Of a stretch of 13,653 bases of DNA, positions 1 to 8,582 are shown piece by piece (the stretch's first letter is position 1; each line of letters begins with the position of its first letter). The position numbers were made by a program, and so were the translations under genes. Source of the stretch: Asterionellopsis glacialis (taxonomy: Eukaryota; Bacillariophyta; Plagiogrammaphyceae; Rhaphoneidales; Asterionellopsidaceae). The stretch is taken from contig WKLE02005376.1 of NCBI GenBank assembly GCA_014885115.2, positions 1 through 13,653 on the forward strand. The letters run 5' to 3'. The notes below the pieces were generated by a model, which was not told where the DNA came from, ran no database searches, and saw only the letters and a list, made by a program, of their open reading frames with translations.

Positions 1-903
1 GTTCTGGGTCTGAGACCTCTCCGCGGTATTTCATGGGTAATTCATAACCTTCCCAGTGAATTGTTTTGTTATTAAAATGGATATCGAGGCCCATGGCCTG
101 CATCAGATCAGTTCCGACAATCATGTCTTACTGCACATCTGCTTAGTTTGTTCGTTCGTCGACGTGACAAGACCAGACTATTATCTTTTTTTTGGTGAAC
201 TCCGGGAGTGTAAAATTTTTTTGAGCTTTTTGCTTAGTGATAAAGTTACCTCCCATGGTGTTCCACTGAGTAGGTTTGGGGTTCTTGTAAGAACTGGCCT
301 TCCCCTGCTCCATGAAATTTTTAAGGATAATTGCCATGGTAGTATTGGAACGAGCTCGCCATCCCGGTTTGTTATTTTGCCTACTACTTCAGTAGTGCCA
401 TGCGTAGATTTTTGCTTTTTCGCTTTTCGCTGACTGCGCAGCATGTTGTGCGATTGTTCTACTTTGGGGAAAAGGTTTGATTCAGTTTAGGAAGTAGGCG
501 TGAAGTAATTGTCTAAATCTTCACTACTAGTTTTACATTTAATTTTACTATGTTGGGTAAAGTATGAGCTAGGTTCGTCATCAGATTCTTCATCTGATTC
601 GCACTGCACTTTACGTTTCTTTTTAGGCTTATTTTTCAATACCTTGAGCAAGCTAATCATTGCGTTTACCTGTTCCTGCGTGTATGTCTTGGATTTACCA
701 GAATCCTTCTTTTCGACTTGTCTGCATTACATTCATTGGTGTTATGGTTATTCATACAGCAGTTGCTACACCGCTTACAAGTGCGCTGGTGCTTGTCATC
801 GCTTCCATTGTTATTGTGATCAGAATTCTTTTCTGTTTGTTCACGCTTGCAATTTTTCTTGCTTTCCTCAGGTGTTTTGGACTTAGCAAGTTCACAATAA
901 ATA
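1..903 (-). pseudogene. Gag tail with zinc knuckle, aspartic protease and protease-RT linker (broken)
   Basis: Four reading-frame pieces can be followed downstream of gag. The first holds SGNFEKLEV and a CCHC knuckle. The second, after a shift near 710, holds the basic run PKKKRKV, an acidic SDEESDDE stretch, a TAA at 487-489, and then TTEVVGKITNRDGELVPI, the classic upstream flank of the protease. The third starts near 345 with TTMAIILKNFMEQG, the classic downstream flank. The catalytic D-T/S-G that should lie between these flanks is absent. The third frame carries on to CHVDERTN, TAA (143-145), TAA (128-130) and the conserved DMIVGTDLM linker up to base 1. The protease normally cleaves the gag-pol polyprotein in the particle; this copy cannot. 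Confidence 0.8.
729..770 (-). other. CCHC zinc knuckle of gag (nucleocapsid motif)
   Basis: The minus strand encodes CSNCCMNNHNTNEC, an exact C-x2-C-x4-H-x4-C match. In retroelements this nucleocapsid motif binds and packages the element RNA. It sits in a different frame from the gag ATG, so the present copy could not translate it as part of gag without frameshifting. Confidence 0.85.
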
Positions 904-1668
904 TTATTGCGTACCTCTAACTTCTCGAAGTTGCCACTGTATCCTCCTACAAGAGATAGTGTGGGTCGAGGTTGCTAGCAAGTAGAGTGGTTTCGCCTGA
1001 TCCAAGATGTCCACAAGTTTGTTGTTGTCAAAATTTCGAATTTTTTTACCATTGTGATCCATCAGAAAACATGGCAAATATTCGTTCGACTGGCAAAGCC
1101 TTGCAACAAACTCTCTCAACGTGAAGTTGTTGGTCATCTCCAAGTGGTAGCAAAGGTAGTTCTTCTGGCGCCTTGCTGCATGCCTAGATGAGAAAAAATT
1201 CTCGCCTATGTCATTCAGTACCAGTTCAAAGACCTGTTCAGGATCTTTTTGGGCTGGTTTCTTAAGGCTTGCATTTTTGCTCTGGTGATTGGCATTTGCT
1301 GCTTGGACCAGCTGCCTTGCTCTACCCTTCAAAAGGGTGAGGGCCATGGAAGTCTTGGAGCTTGCTTTGGTGAGGGGATAATCCCTCTCAACTTCAGCAA
1401 ATTCAATTCTCCATTGGATCCACTCTTCAGTAGTTCCATCTTCAAATTGTTTGACTCTCTTTTCAATAGTTTTAGAGTCTGATCCTTCCTCAGAGGGATT
1501 GATCCTTACTTCTATTGTCTTGTAGGAATCCTTGTTCTCATCTTTCAACTTCAATCTCTCCCTCTTCGTTTTGATAAACGGAATTGCAGAAGGATTCAGC
1601 AGGGTTTGCTGTGGGCTCAACTCCTGAGCTTTCTTCTGAAAGTCATTGGAGGAGTAAAAGGTATTCAT
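904..1668 (-). CDS. Gag-like capsid protein of the LTR retrotransposon (C-terminus frameshifted)
   Basis: A 254-codon frame from an ATG about 60 bases inside the putative LTR end. Gag builds the cytoplasmic retrotransposon particle that packages element RNA. The middle (residues about 75-220) has the helical, charged look of retrotransposon gag, including FEDGTTEEWIQWR near residue 75 and KLVDILDQAKP near residue 218, both familiar from diatom gypsy gag proteins. After about residue 230 the frame is wrong. The expected gag wording continues in another frame (LASNLDPHYLL, then a stop) and again in a third (FEKLEVRNN), so the last 20 or so residues of this ORF are frameshift noise. The zinc knuckle lies downstream in that third frame. 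The N-terminal 230 residues are uninterrupted, so this is the best-preserved part of the element. Confidence 0.75.
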   Translation of the reverse strand: MNTFYSSNDFQKKAQELSPQQTLLNPSAIPFIKTKRERLKLKDENKDSYKTIEVRINPSEEGSDSKTIEKRVKQFEDGTTEEWIQWRIEFAEVERDYPLTKASSKTSMALTLLKGRARQLVQAANANHQSKNASLKKPAQKDPEQVFELVLNDIGENFFSSRHAARRQKNYLCYHLEMTNNFTLREFVARLCQSNEYLPCFLMDHNGKKIRNFDNNKLVDILDQAKPLYLLATSTHTISCRRIQWQLREVRGTQ

Positions 1669-1729
1669 TTTCTTGAAAGTTAAAATCTTCTGAAAGAGAG
1701 AGTAACCTTACTATGCCCTATGCTGCCTA

Positions 1730-1959
1730 TGTCAACAGTGGCACAACACAACAATCAGACAATCAACACACAAAAGAAAAGAAGACTTTTATTTGGGGAT
1801 GAAAATTATGAGCTTAGTTTAATCCAGAGAAGATCCGGCAATCTAGTAAGAAGTAAGAATTCAGGAAACTTTAGTAAATGGTAATTTTCTGTGAGTCCGT
1901 CTGCTTGCCCACGCATCAATCATCCATCCTCAAGAGTGTACCACAGGGAGTGTACTTCA
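1730..1959 (-). repeat. 5' long terminal repeat (LTR) of the gypsy element; inner end uncertain
   Basis: On the minus strand the repeat begins TGAAGTACACTCCCTG at 1959. About 76 bases of it recur at 13578-13653 in opposite orientation. Similarity stops abruptly at the TG in both copies, which is the standard 5'-TG boundary of an LTR, and gag follows downstream. The inner end is not defined by a second copy: I propose the CA at 1730-1731, giving about 230 bp and a leader of roughly 60 bases. I could not recognise a tRNA primer-binding site next to it. Bases 1881-1959 are certain as repeat; the rest is inferred. Confidence 0.68.
1788..1793 (-). promoter_or_regulatory. AATAAA polyadenylation-type signal inside the LTR
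   Basis: The minus strand reads AATAAA here, within CCCAAATAAAAG and inside the proposed LTR. An LTR must carry the signal that terminates the element transcript, so the position fits, but the hexamer is short and common in AT-rich DNA. Confidence 0.35.
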
Positions 1960-3478
1960 CTATGATCACATCATACCAGCTATCAAAGGTATAGCACATC
2001 AGGCATATGGTATGCCAGAGAATGCCATCAGACTCCAAAACTAGTTGCTAATGGTGCCACCAAATATTGGACAAACTATCCCAATGATCCTAAATTTTGA
2101 CTAGGCCAAGGAGGTGGCTGGTCTCCACCAGGCTGGGCTAGTTTAAGCTTGGTAATGATTAATACTCACGAATCTATATCCCCAGGAGGCATGATTCTAC
2201 AAGCCATCGAAAACACTCATCTATAAACTTATCCTACCCTAAGTGCATACATGGATGATGCTAAAAATGTCATCAAAGATGCTCATCTTCAAAAGGAAAT
2301 CACCTATCCTGAACTCGTTGAGGACCTCAAAGTATCATCCCAACAGTGGGAACGCCTACTTATTATCACAGGTGGATCTCTCAACCTGAAGAAGTGCTTT
2401 TGGGCACATCTAACATGGAAGTTTGACAATGATTTTCCTGTAGCATGTTCCATCGCAGTAACCCCAGCTGTCCTAATGATGGAGAATAGCTCGACCAAAT
2501 AACGTCTTCCCATAGATCAACTCAAATCAAACAAGGCATTTAAACTTCTAGGAGTTTGGGTTCAATTAGCGGGTGACATGAAAACCCATCTTATATATCT
2601 TCAGAACAAAATATCTACTTTAAAACGACAACAAATTCGAGCATGCACTCTCACAAAGTATGAAGCATTGATGGCCTACAAACAAGTAGCATTCAATAGA
2701 ATTGAATACTCACTACCTATCATGACAACCTACGAGATGTCAACGGTGGATCAACTTCAAGCATCTCTTCTACCATCATTTCTAGCATCATGTGGATACC
2801 ACAGCAAACTCAAAAGAAGTCTGGTCTATGGAAAACCTGAGCCACTTAACTATCTCAAGAGGAATATTGCAACTTAAATATCTGATCAGCCACATACGTC
2901 AGGGAGACACCTTGGGAAACTCCATGATATCGGTTCTCCAACAACTGCAATTACTGGCAGGGACAAGCCAGTTTATACTTACAGATGTGTCTACAAAACT
3001 ATTGTACTTGCCACCATGCTGGTTCAACATCATTCATAGCTTTCTTTCCTTCATTCATGGTAGCATTGATATGACATCCACCTGGACTCCAGGCCCTCTA
3101 CGACAACACGACTCACTTCTGATGGATGTATTCACATCCTGGACCACGTCCAACATCAAACTTTGTCACCTCAATGTGTGCCGACTCTGGCTTTGAGTTC
3201 TAACAGTGTCCAACATCTCTACAACAAATGGTACCTACCTTTGGTCTCACATGATAACAGGAAACTGTAATCAACTACCGACATCATATAACTGGCCAAG
3301 GCAACAATATCCATCAAATAAATGTTGGAAACTTTGGAGAAAAGTCATTTGGGATACTCTTGTCATACCCAAGTCTAAAGAATATGAACTCAAACAGCTC
3401 CTAGGCCATTGGTTTAAGACTCCTACAATATATTACTATTCAGTCATGGATCCCATCACTAATGTTCTCTACATCTAA
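1960..3478 (+). pseudogene. Reverse transcriptase domain of element 1 (broken)
   Basis: The RT copies element RNA into DNA. Starting at 1961 the frame gives YDHIIPAIKGIAHQAYGMPE, the RT motif A region just after its usual Asp-Ala-x-x-Cys. A shift near 2035 leads to KYWTNYPNDPKF, a TGA (2098-2100) where the family has Trp, then LGQGGGWSPPGWASL (RT motif B). A TAA follows at 2224, then AYMDDA (motif C, catalytic Asp pair) and WERLLIITGGSLNLKKCFW (motif D/E region). TAA at 2500 is followed in the same frame by FKLLGVW, up to a stop at 2875. Another shift gives HDSLLMD and HLNVCRLWL, a TGA at 3194, then SNISTTNGTYL and a final shift near 3470. There are at least three frameshifts and five stops: ancient and inactive, but with the YMDD box intact. 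Confidence 0.82.
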
Positions 3479-4625
3479 CGTGATATATCCAATCCAAATT
3501 CCATTTTCATCAAGAAGTACAAAATACCACAAAGCTCATATTGATACTTCATTCCCTCCTGAAATAGCCATTCCAGTTGAGATCACGGAACACACAGGCT
3601 GGTATATACAAGACCATCAAGTTCAATACGCACCACCGACACACCAGAGAAGGCATGCAACTTTCCAGGAGCACCTACAGCACCTGGATGAAGCAGTGTA
3701 CCAACTACTACAATATACAACAAAAATAGATCCCTGTGATATTGCAGAACTGATAAGCAAAGGCAAAACACTTACTATCGCAACTGACGGCTCCCAAAAG
3801 GATCAATCAGGAACCAACCATACGACTATATCAGAGGGTATGGGACCTCTCCACGGCCACAGGGTCACGATGACATCCCACAGAACTGAGCTGTATGGTA
3901 TGACTTCAGCACACAATTTCCTCTACCAAATTTGTCAATATTACTCAATCACTACAACCACTACTGAGGTCCACTCAATCTGTGACAACATTGAATGCGT
4001 AAATAAGACCAACAAAGCTAATCACACTCTTTGGGGTACAAGCAGATTCATATCACCAGATTATGACATGGAATCCAAGCGCAGACACATTATCCAGAAA
4101 GCACCATTTAAAACATCCTCCATATGGGTGAAAGGTCACCAAAACTTAACGTCAAAGGAACCATTAACCTGCAAAGCTCAACTTAATATAGCTGTCAACA
4201 AATTAGCAGATTATGCTTACTCTGAATGTACAGCAAGCCAAGATACCATCAAGCCCTTCGACATTACGATCATATCATTGAAACTAGGCAGTAGCAGAGT
4301 GACCTCAAAAATGAAATCAAGAATTGAAGAGTCCATATATCTTGAACCAATACAGTCATATAGGAGGACTACAAAATACAACTGGGATCATGAAACATGG
4401 AATAAGATCGATTGGACTGCATATGATACAGCACAAAAACAAGCAGGTCCAGGAGTTCCACAATTTCTTCACCGGTTTGTCAATGAATGGCTACTGGTTG
4501 GATGCCACACCAAATACAACTCCTCTGAGATGGATGAAAGGTTTCAAAGCTGCCTCCGACCACATGCAGAAACATGTGAACATCTCTTTCACTGCTCCAA
4601 TATATGTAGATGCCACGAGTACTGA
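3462..4625 (+). pseudogene. RNase H domain and Cys/His cluster of element 1 (longest open stretch)
   Basis: RNase H removes the RNA strand of the RNA:DNA hybrid during reverse transcription. This 387-codon frame carries the full catalytic set: Asp in ATDGS (3786-3788), Glu in HRTELYG (3888-3890), Asp in SICDN (3984-3986), His in VKGHQ (4137-4139) and Asp in NKLADYA (4209-4211). Near the end it has a C-x8-C-x5-C cluster with interspersed His (CLRPHAETCEHLFHC, 4551-4595), the zinc-binding tail that follows RNase H in this superfamily. The ATG at 3462 lies at a frameshift from the RT part and is not a real start. The open length with all active-site residues kept is surprising next to the heavily broken RT upstream. 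Confidence 0.8.
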
Positions 4626-5190
4626 CAAAGAGTCATTATCCTGTGCACCAATCTCTACAAGAACACTACATATAAACTGCTGGTCAAAGGTATTCAAACC
4701 AATCTTCTCAACTGGTCAAAAGGAGAAGAGCCATACTTCCCACCACAATTGAACAACTACAGATACCCTCCTTCAAGAAGCCATACAGGAACCAACCAGC
4801 ATAGGGTGGCACCACTTTCACAAAGGGTGGACAGGACTCTCATCTCTTGCAATTGAAGCGCCAAGATCCAACTTTAGATCAACAAAGGAAAAATGGAACA
4901 ACCTGGAGTAACTACCTGATTATGAGTATCCATAATCTCTCATACAAAATTGTGGATGTTCAGAAATAGGATCTACATGGTCATACGACAGAAGAAGAAG
5001 AAGAAGCGGCAAAACTCACAAAACTACAACAAAAAGTAAGAAAACACTACAACAAAAACACAACCTATCTCACTAGAATACAGTAGAGGTACTTCAACAC
5101 AACTATCCAAGACAAAATGAGGGAAACTTAAAAATCTTTTGACACATCTCTACGTGACTATCTATGTACATTTAACGGTTCTATATCACT
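4626..5190 (+). pseudogene. C-terminal tail of element 1 polyprotein (broken)
   Basis: After the TGA at 4623-4625 the same frame continues with LVKGIQTNLLNWSKGEEPYF. A shift near 4760 gives TLLQEAIQEPTSIGWHHFHKGW, matching the SAIGW...GWF segment at the equivalent place in element 2 (about 6890). Several stops follow, then a Lys/Arg-rich stretch that includes a GAA microsatellite, and finally KMRET and SLRDYLCTF near 5115-5175. This corresponds to the part of element 2 that ends the polyprotein. The function of this region is unknown; the aligned position in both elements is the main support. Confidence 0.55.
4991..5006 (+). repeat. GAA trinucleotide microsatellite
   Basis: Five uninterrupted GAA units plus one base. 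They lie in the Lys/Arg/Glu-rich tail of element 1, and in one frame they encode a short Glu run. Confidence 0.8.
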
Positions 5191-5200
5191 TAAGGTTGAT

Positions 5201-5415
5201 TTGTGCAATACCTTACAATGTATTGATGACTGCTGTATTATGGACTTAGTCCTGAATGCTAGAAAATTCAAACCAAGCGAAATCAAAAAAATAAACTATT
5301 TCAGACTGTACCTACAAGTCATTACTATTTCTGATGTGACCTTTGCAACTGGCACACATTTGCGACCGGAGATTGAAAAAAGCAACTCGCTTCTTACCTC
5401 AAGCACCACACAATG
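5201..5415 (+). pseudogene. End of the RT connection region of element 2
   Basis: This short frame begins without a start codon at the truncation point. It carries DDCCIMDLVLNARKF, INYFRLYLQVITISDV and GTHLRPEIE. In this RT superfamily that stretch lies between the RT thumb and RNase H; element 1 has the same order (LLMDVF, HLNVCRLWL, VSNIS, NGTYL). It ends in a frameshift near 5410, and the next frame takes over with PNETSWRSWRRV. Confidence 0.65.
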
Positions 5416-6435
5416 GAAAAATTCAAACAAGACAAACCCAATGAAACCTCATGGCGATCATGGAGAAGAGTGTGTCAGTTATTTGCCACAAAGGATGGCC
5501 GACTTCATGAACCCCTCCTGGAATGGCTTCACCCATATGATAAATTAAGTCAGCAATGCTGGTTCAGCTACTATGATGACATATCTGCAACTCTCTTCAT
5601 CCGCATGAACAATCAATTCTATGAATACAAATCAAGTTCCTTGGACGTTTACTATCCTACAAATAACTATACCCCCTACTTACCATCATCCAGCATTCCA
5701 GTCAACGTCTTACCAAATGGAAACAATTGGTGCATTACACATCCAATCCACTCTAGGCAATCCACTTCCCACATCCAAAATTCAGATTTTTACCATTTCA
5801 TTCATAGCCAGCCACCATGGTTCAAACACCTACACCATAAGCTTGAGCTCACTGTGTCAATCTATTCAATCATCAAATCCATTCAGGATGCTGTAGTCAT
5901 CATCACCAGCAATGATTCCGTCTCTAAGGACGGTACTGGCTCGTTCAGCTGGGTTGTGGCATTGTCAACTGGCATGAGAATAGCATCATGTGCTGGCTGG
6001 GCATATGGATGCTGTAGAGGGTCCTCGATGCAAGCCAAGGCCTACGGCTTTCTCATGCAATTTCTATATTTACTTCATCGTTACTATACTATCAAATGGC
6101 CAGAACACCCACGACTGTATCAGCACACAGATAGCAAATCCTTACTCATATGTATCCAGAAATTGCAGGCTCAAGAAAATCCATCACTGAACTCAACACT
6201 GTTAGAAGATTGGGATAGGATCCATATGATAGTAGAAACTCTAGCCAAACTCCCTTGTTATGAACTAAACCATGTTAAAGCCCATCAAGATGAACAAACT
6301 ATTGTTCACAATCTGCCTCTACCAGCACAAATAAGCGTTGAGGCTGAACATCTCACTGGATCTATGCACCGGTTTTCAAGTCATCCAGTTCCCTACCAAC
6401 CCAGCCCAACTGAATATAAAGAACATCACCTGTAA
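5413..6435 (+). pseudogene. Connection and RNase H domain of element 2, catalytic residues lost
   Basis: A 340-codon frame. Residues about 10-50 (NETSWRSWRRVCQLFATKDG, LLEWLHPYD) are the connection before RNase H. RNase H itself starts near residue 160. Its first Asp is Asn (AAT, 5911-5913, in SNDSV, followed by KDGTGSFSW), the Glu is Lys (AAG, 6037-6039, in SSMQAKAYG), and the last Asp is Glu (GAA, 6346-6348, in VEAEHL). Only the third-position Asp (HTDSK, 6130-6132) and the His (VKAHQ, 6283-6285) remain. The fold looks preserved but hydrolysis should be abolished. The frame ends at 6435, and the polyprotein continues in another frame from about 6400. Confidence 0.8.
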
Positions 6436-7357
6436 TGGAAAGTATCCTTCGTGGATATGCCATGCACGCTATGCTCGTCCTTTAGAGAATTATATCATGA
6501 AGCGAAAGTCATTATCTACCCAGCAATTACAATCCATCAGTCAAAGGGCTTTAGCAACTGTGATTGCGGCAATGTCACCTCGACATTCCATTTTGATAAA
6601 ACTGATTCACTCACATTTGCCGTTGAACACAGTAACATCTCGATACAATAAGGATACAACATCAATTTGTCAGGGCTGTGATTTACACGTTTAAGACTTT
6701 GTCCATCATTTCTGATGCAAACATGACAGATTTGTCCAATCTAGGAAGCACCTCTTGCAAAAGATCCGCCTAGCCTGCGACCAAATATCTTCCGAACCAT
6801 GCTTACACAACACTTTACTATATGGCCTAGAATTGTTCTTCAGACACCAGTGAAACCCCCCAGACAACTTTGTAAGCGTGGTCTATGATCTACAGTCTGC
6901 GATTGGTTGGATTCAAATACTTCTAGGCTGGTTTGCAGAGAAATGGACGGAACTCCAATCGCGACACTATGCAAGCCAAATAACCACCAAACACAATGGA
7001 CAGACCTGGACAACAACTATGATCAAAATTATCTTTACATGGTATGCTACATACTGGAATATCCGTAATCCAAGTAAACATGGCAAAGATCTGTCACAGC
7101 AAGCTGCTATTAAGAAAACAAGAGCATGAGAGGAAATGAAAGCTGTTTATGAACTTAAGCACCAGGTACTTTCTTGAGATAGATCTATATTCTTTGACTC
7201 TTTTGAGGAACACACTCACAACAAAACAACTACCCAAATGCAGAATTGGCTTTCAATTTGGCGCCCAACCATCATACAAAATGTTAAACATGCAAAGTCT
7301 TGGGCAATTAAAGGAGTCCATACCATTAACCACTATTTTCAGTTCCAACCAGATTGA
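6404..7357 (+). pseudogene. C-terminal region of element 2 with Cys/His cluster
   Basis: One frame can be followed through to a TGA at 7355-7357, with stops at 6692 (TAA), 6710, 6851, 7127 and 7175. In order it shows KSLSTQQLQSISQRAL, a CQGC pair followed by HHF and C (the zinc cluster that corresponds to 4551-4595 of element 1), SAIGWIQILLGWFAEKW, then WNIRNPSKHG and VYELKHQVL with WLSIWRPTII near the end. WN-x-RN-x-H and the following motifs are conserved at the end of this algal RT family. The frame is maintained over 950 bases, so the stops are point mutations and not shifts. Confidence 0.72.
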
Positions 7358-7433
7358 AAATATTCCACTGCAAGTAAATTAATCTGATGGTACAGGCTGT
7401 TGTTGCGAGTAGAATAGGTTTCCAAGGTTATCA

Positions 7434-7820
7434 TTAGCTGCAGCAATTAATAAATAGAACTTTATTATTATTATCATTTTTGGTATGACTTGATGTCAAC
7501 TTCATTGCACCATACATATATAAATGTGTACATTGTTTCCAGGTAAAGGTATTGTGGTAGTTCAGCTTGAATTGGGATGTTGAAAGATCTATTCTGACAC
7601 CAGCATCTATTGAAATGTAATCCATGACATGAGAAAATATTGCCCTTCCAACTTCTGTTGTTGCTATTCTATTGTATTGAGATTTGGCATCAAAGTTCAA
7701 ATTCATGATCGTCATTTTTTTTGTAGATTTTATTGTAGTGTGCATTTGTTCCAATTCTTTAATTGCAAATACTACAACTTCATATTCATCTCCATATATA
7801 TCTTCTGTAATCACATCCAT
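7434..7820 (-). pseudogene. C-terminal frame of the unknown protein, fused to the element 2 tail
   Basis: The frame is open from about 7960 down to 7434, with an internal ATG at 7820. Residues from the gene proper include KIDDVEDDYMDV, IYGDEYEVVVFAIKELE and SQYNRIATTEVGRAIFSHVM; this looks like genuine mixed alpha/beta sequence. From about 7482 on, the codons are the reverse complement of the element 2 tail (NDNNNKVLFIN), so the last 16 or so residues are retroelement DNA and the true C-terminus is missing. The rest of the gene may have been deleted or lies beyond the window. Confidence 0.5.
7461..7474 (+). repeat. TTA microsatellite, probable 3' tail of element 2
   Basis: Tandem TTA units follow AATAAATAGAAC about 100 bases after the last stop of element 2. 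Several non-LTR retrotransposon clades end in short tandem repeats instead of poly(A). On the minus strand the repeat reads as a run of Asn codons at the end of the neighbouring frame. Confidence 0.6.
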
Positions 7821-8582
7821 GTAATCATCTTCAACATCATCAATTTTGAGAACATAAATACCATTGACACTTTGAAAAAGCTGTGAACTGGAAACATCAG
7901 TTTGATGTTTATTGTGTAACTTTCTTAGGTAGAAACATGTGCATACTTGAAATGATCATTGCTACTTTGACACTTGTTTGTATGCCAGCAATGTTTTGTT
8001 AACTACACAAGGAACCAACCTTGCCATGGACCATAGCAACCATGCATCCCTATGAACAATATTTCTGACATGGGTAAGTGTAATATGGCCAATAGCTAAG
8101 AAATTGAACAGTAACTGGTTGATGATGATCATCTGAATGATGCTCTGAATCCCTACTTGTGTTCACCATTGTGATTGAAATTGTTCTATCCCTACTTTCT
8201 CTTTGATATGCCATAGCAGCATCTAATGTGCTATATGTTGCCCCTTATACAATTTTGAGAAATCTTTGTTGGCACAATAATCAGCTGCATTGTCTCTCAT
8301 ATCTTTTACTTGGACAGATGATATTATGTTGTTTTTACATAGTGTATCCAAATGGGAATCTATGTCATATCAGTGATGAATTGACCTTCTTTACACGTCA
8401 AACCGTAAAATTGAATATTTATCAAAGTTTCCAAATTCAATATGGTTACATGTATGAAGGCCTTGAAATGAACCACGTTGCTCCATCATTTGCCACTCTG
8501 TTGAAAATGTGGATGCTTTTCCTGTTTTGACAACACAGCATTGAGTAACAACTTGTGCCAGTTGATCAGAATCTGCAGCTGG

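Larger units (their letters stand above)
1..1959 (-). mobile_element. Ty3/gypsy-type LTR retrotransposon, 5' portion (LTR, gag, protease, start of pol), decayed
   Basis: Read on the minus strand the order is LTR start (1959), untranslated leader, gag ATG (1668), CCHC knuckle (770-729), protease flank (about 390-340) and protease-RT linker ending at the window edge. That order and the linker wording (DMIVGTDLM, then TIHWEG and ELPMK) are typical of Ty3/gypsy elements as found in diatoms. RT, RNase H, integrase and the 3' LTR must lie to the left of the window. At least four frame changes and three in-frame stops mean it cannot make a full polyprotein. It is inserted in element 1, whose RT reading frame resumes at 1961. 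The gypsy assignment rests on motif recognition only. Confidence 0.82.
1960..5190 (+). mobile_element. Element 1: decayed RT-RNase H (LINE-like) retroelement, 5' end cut off
   Basis: A single degenerate polyprotein runs from the RT palm (1961) through the YMDD box (2248-2259), thumb/connection, RNase H (about 3770-4215) and a Cys/His cluster (4551-4595) to a basic C-terminal tail that fades around 5050-5190. RT followed by RNase H and a CCHC-like cluster without integrase fits non-LTR elements of diatoms and other stramenopiles. The 5' part is missing because the gypsy element is inserted at 1960. No clear poly(A) marks the 3' end; A-rich sequence occurs at 5015-5065. The right boundary is set by where element 2 becomes readable, and is good to about 50 bases. 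Confidence 0.75.
5195..7482 (+). mobile_element. Element 2: 5'-truncated RT-RNase H retroelement with TTA-repeat tail
   Basis: It starts abruptly inside the RT connection region: CCIMDLVLNARKF corresponds to HDSLLMDVF of element 1, and INYFRLYLQV to HLNVCRLWL. It then runs through RNase H to the conserved C-terminus and ends in an AT-rich tail with a TTA microsatellite. 5' truncation plus a simple-repeat 3' tail is the signature of target-primed insertion by non-LTR elements. It has fewer lesions than element 1 (two clear frameshifts and about five stops), so it looks younger or less exposed. It lies head-to-tail behind element 1 and cuts into the minus-strand gene on its right. Confidence 0.72.

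Noticed and set aside
56..1482. Plus-strand frames at 56-433, 509-886, 660-920 and 1249-1482
   Set aside because: They are antisense shadows of the minus-strand gag-pol; their sequence lacks any family motif while the opposite strand has many.
4324..4752. A separate 142-codon gene at the end of element 1
   Set aside because: It overlaps the RNase H and Cys/His frame in another phase; the family motifs are in the other frame until the stop at 4623.
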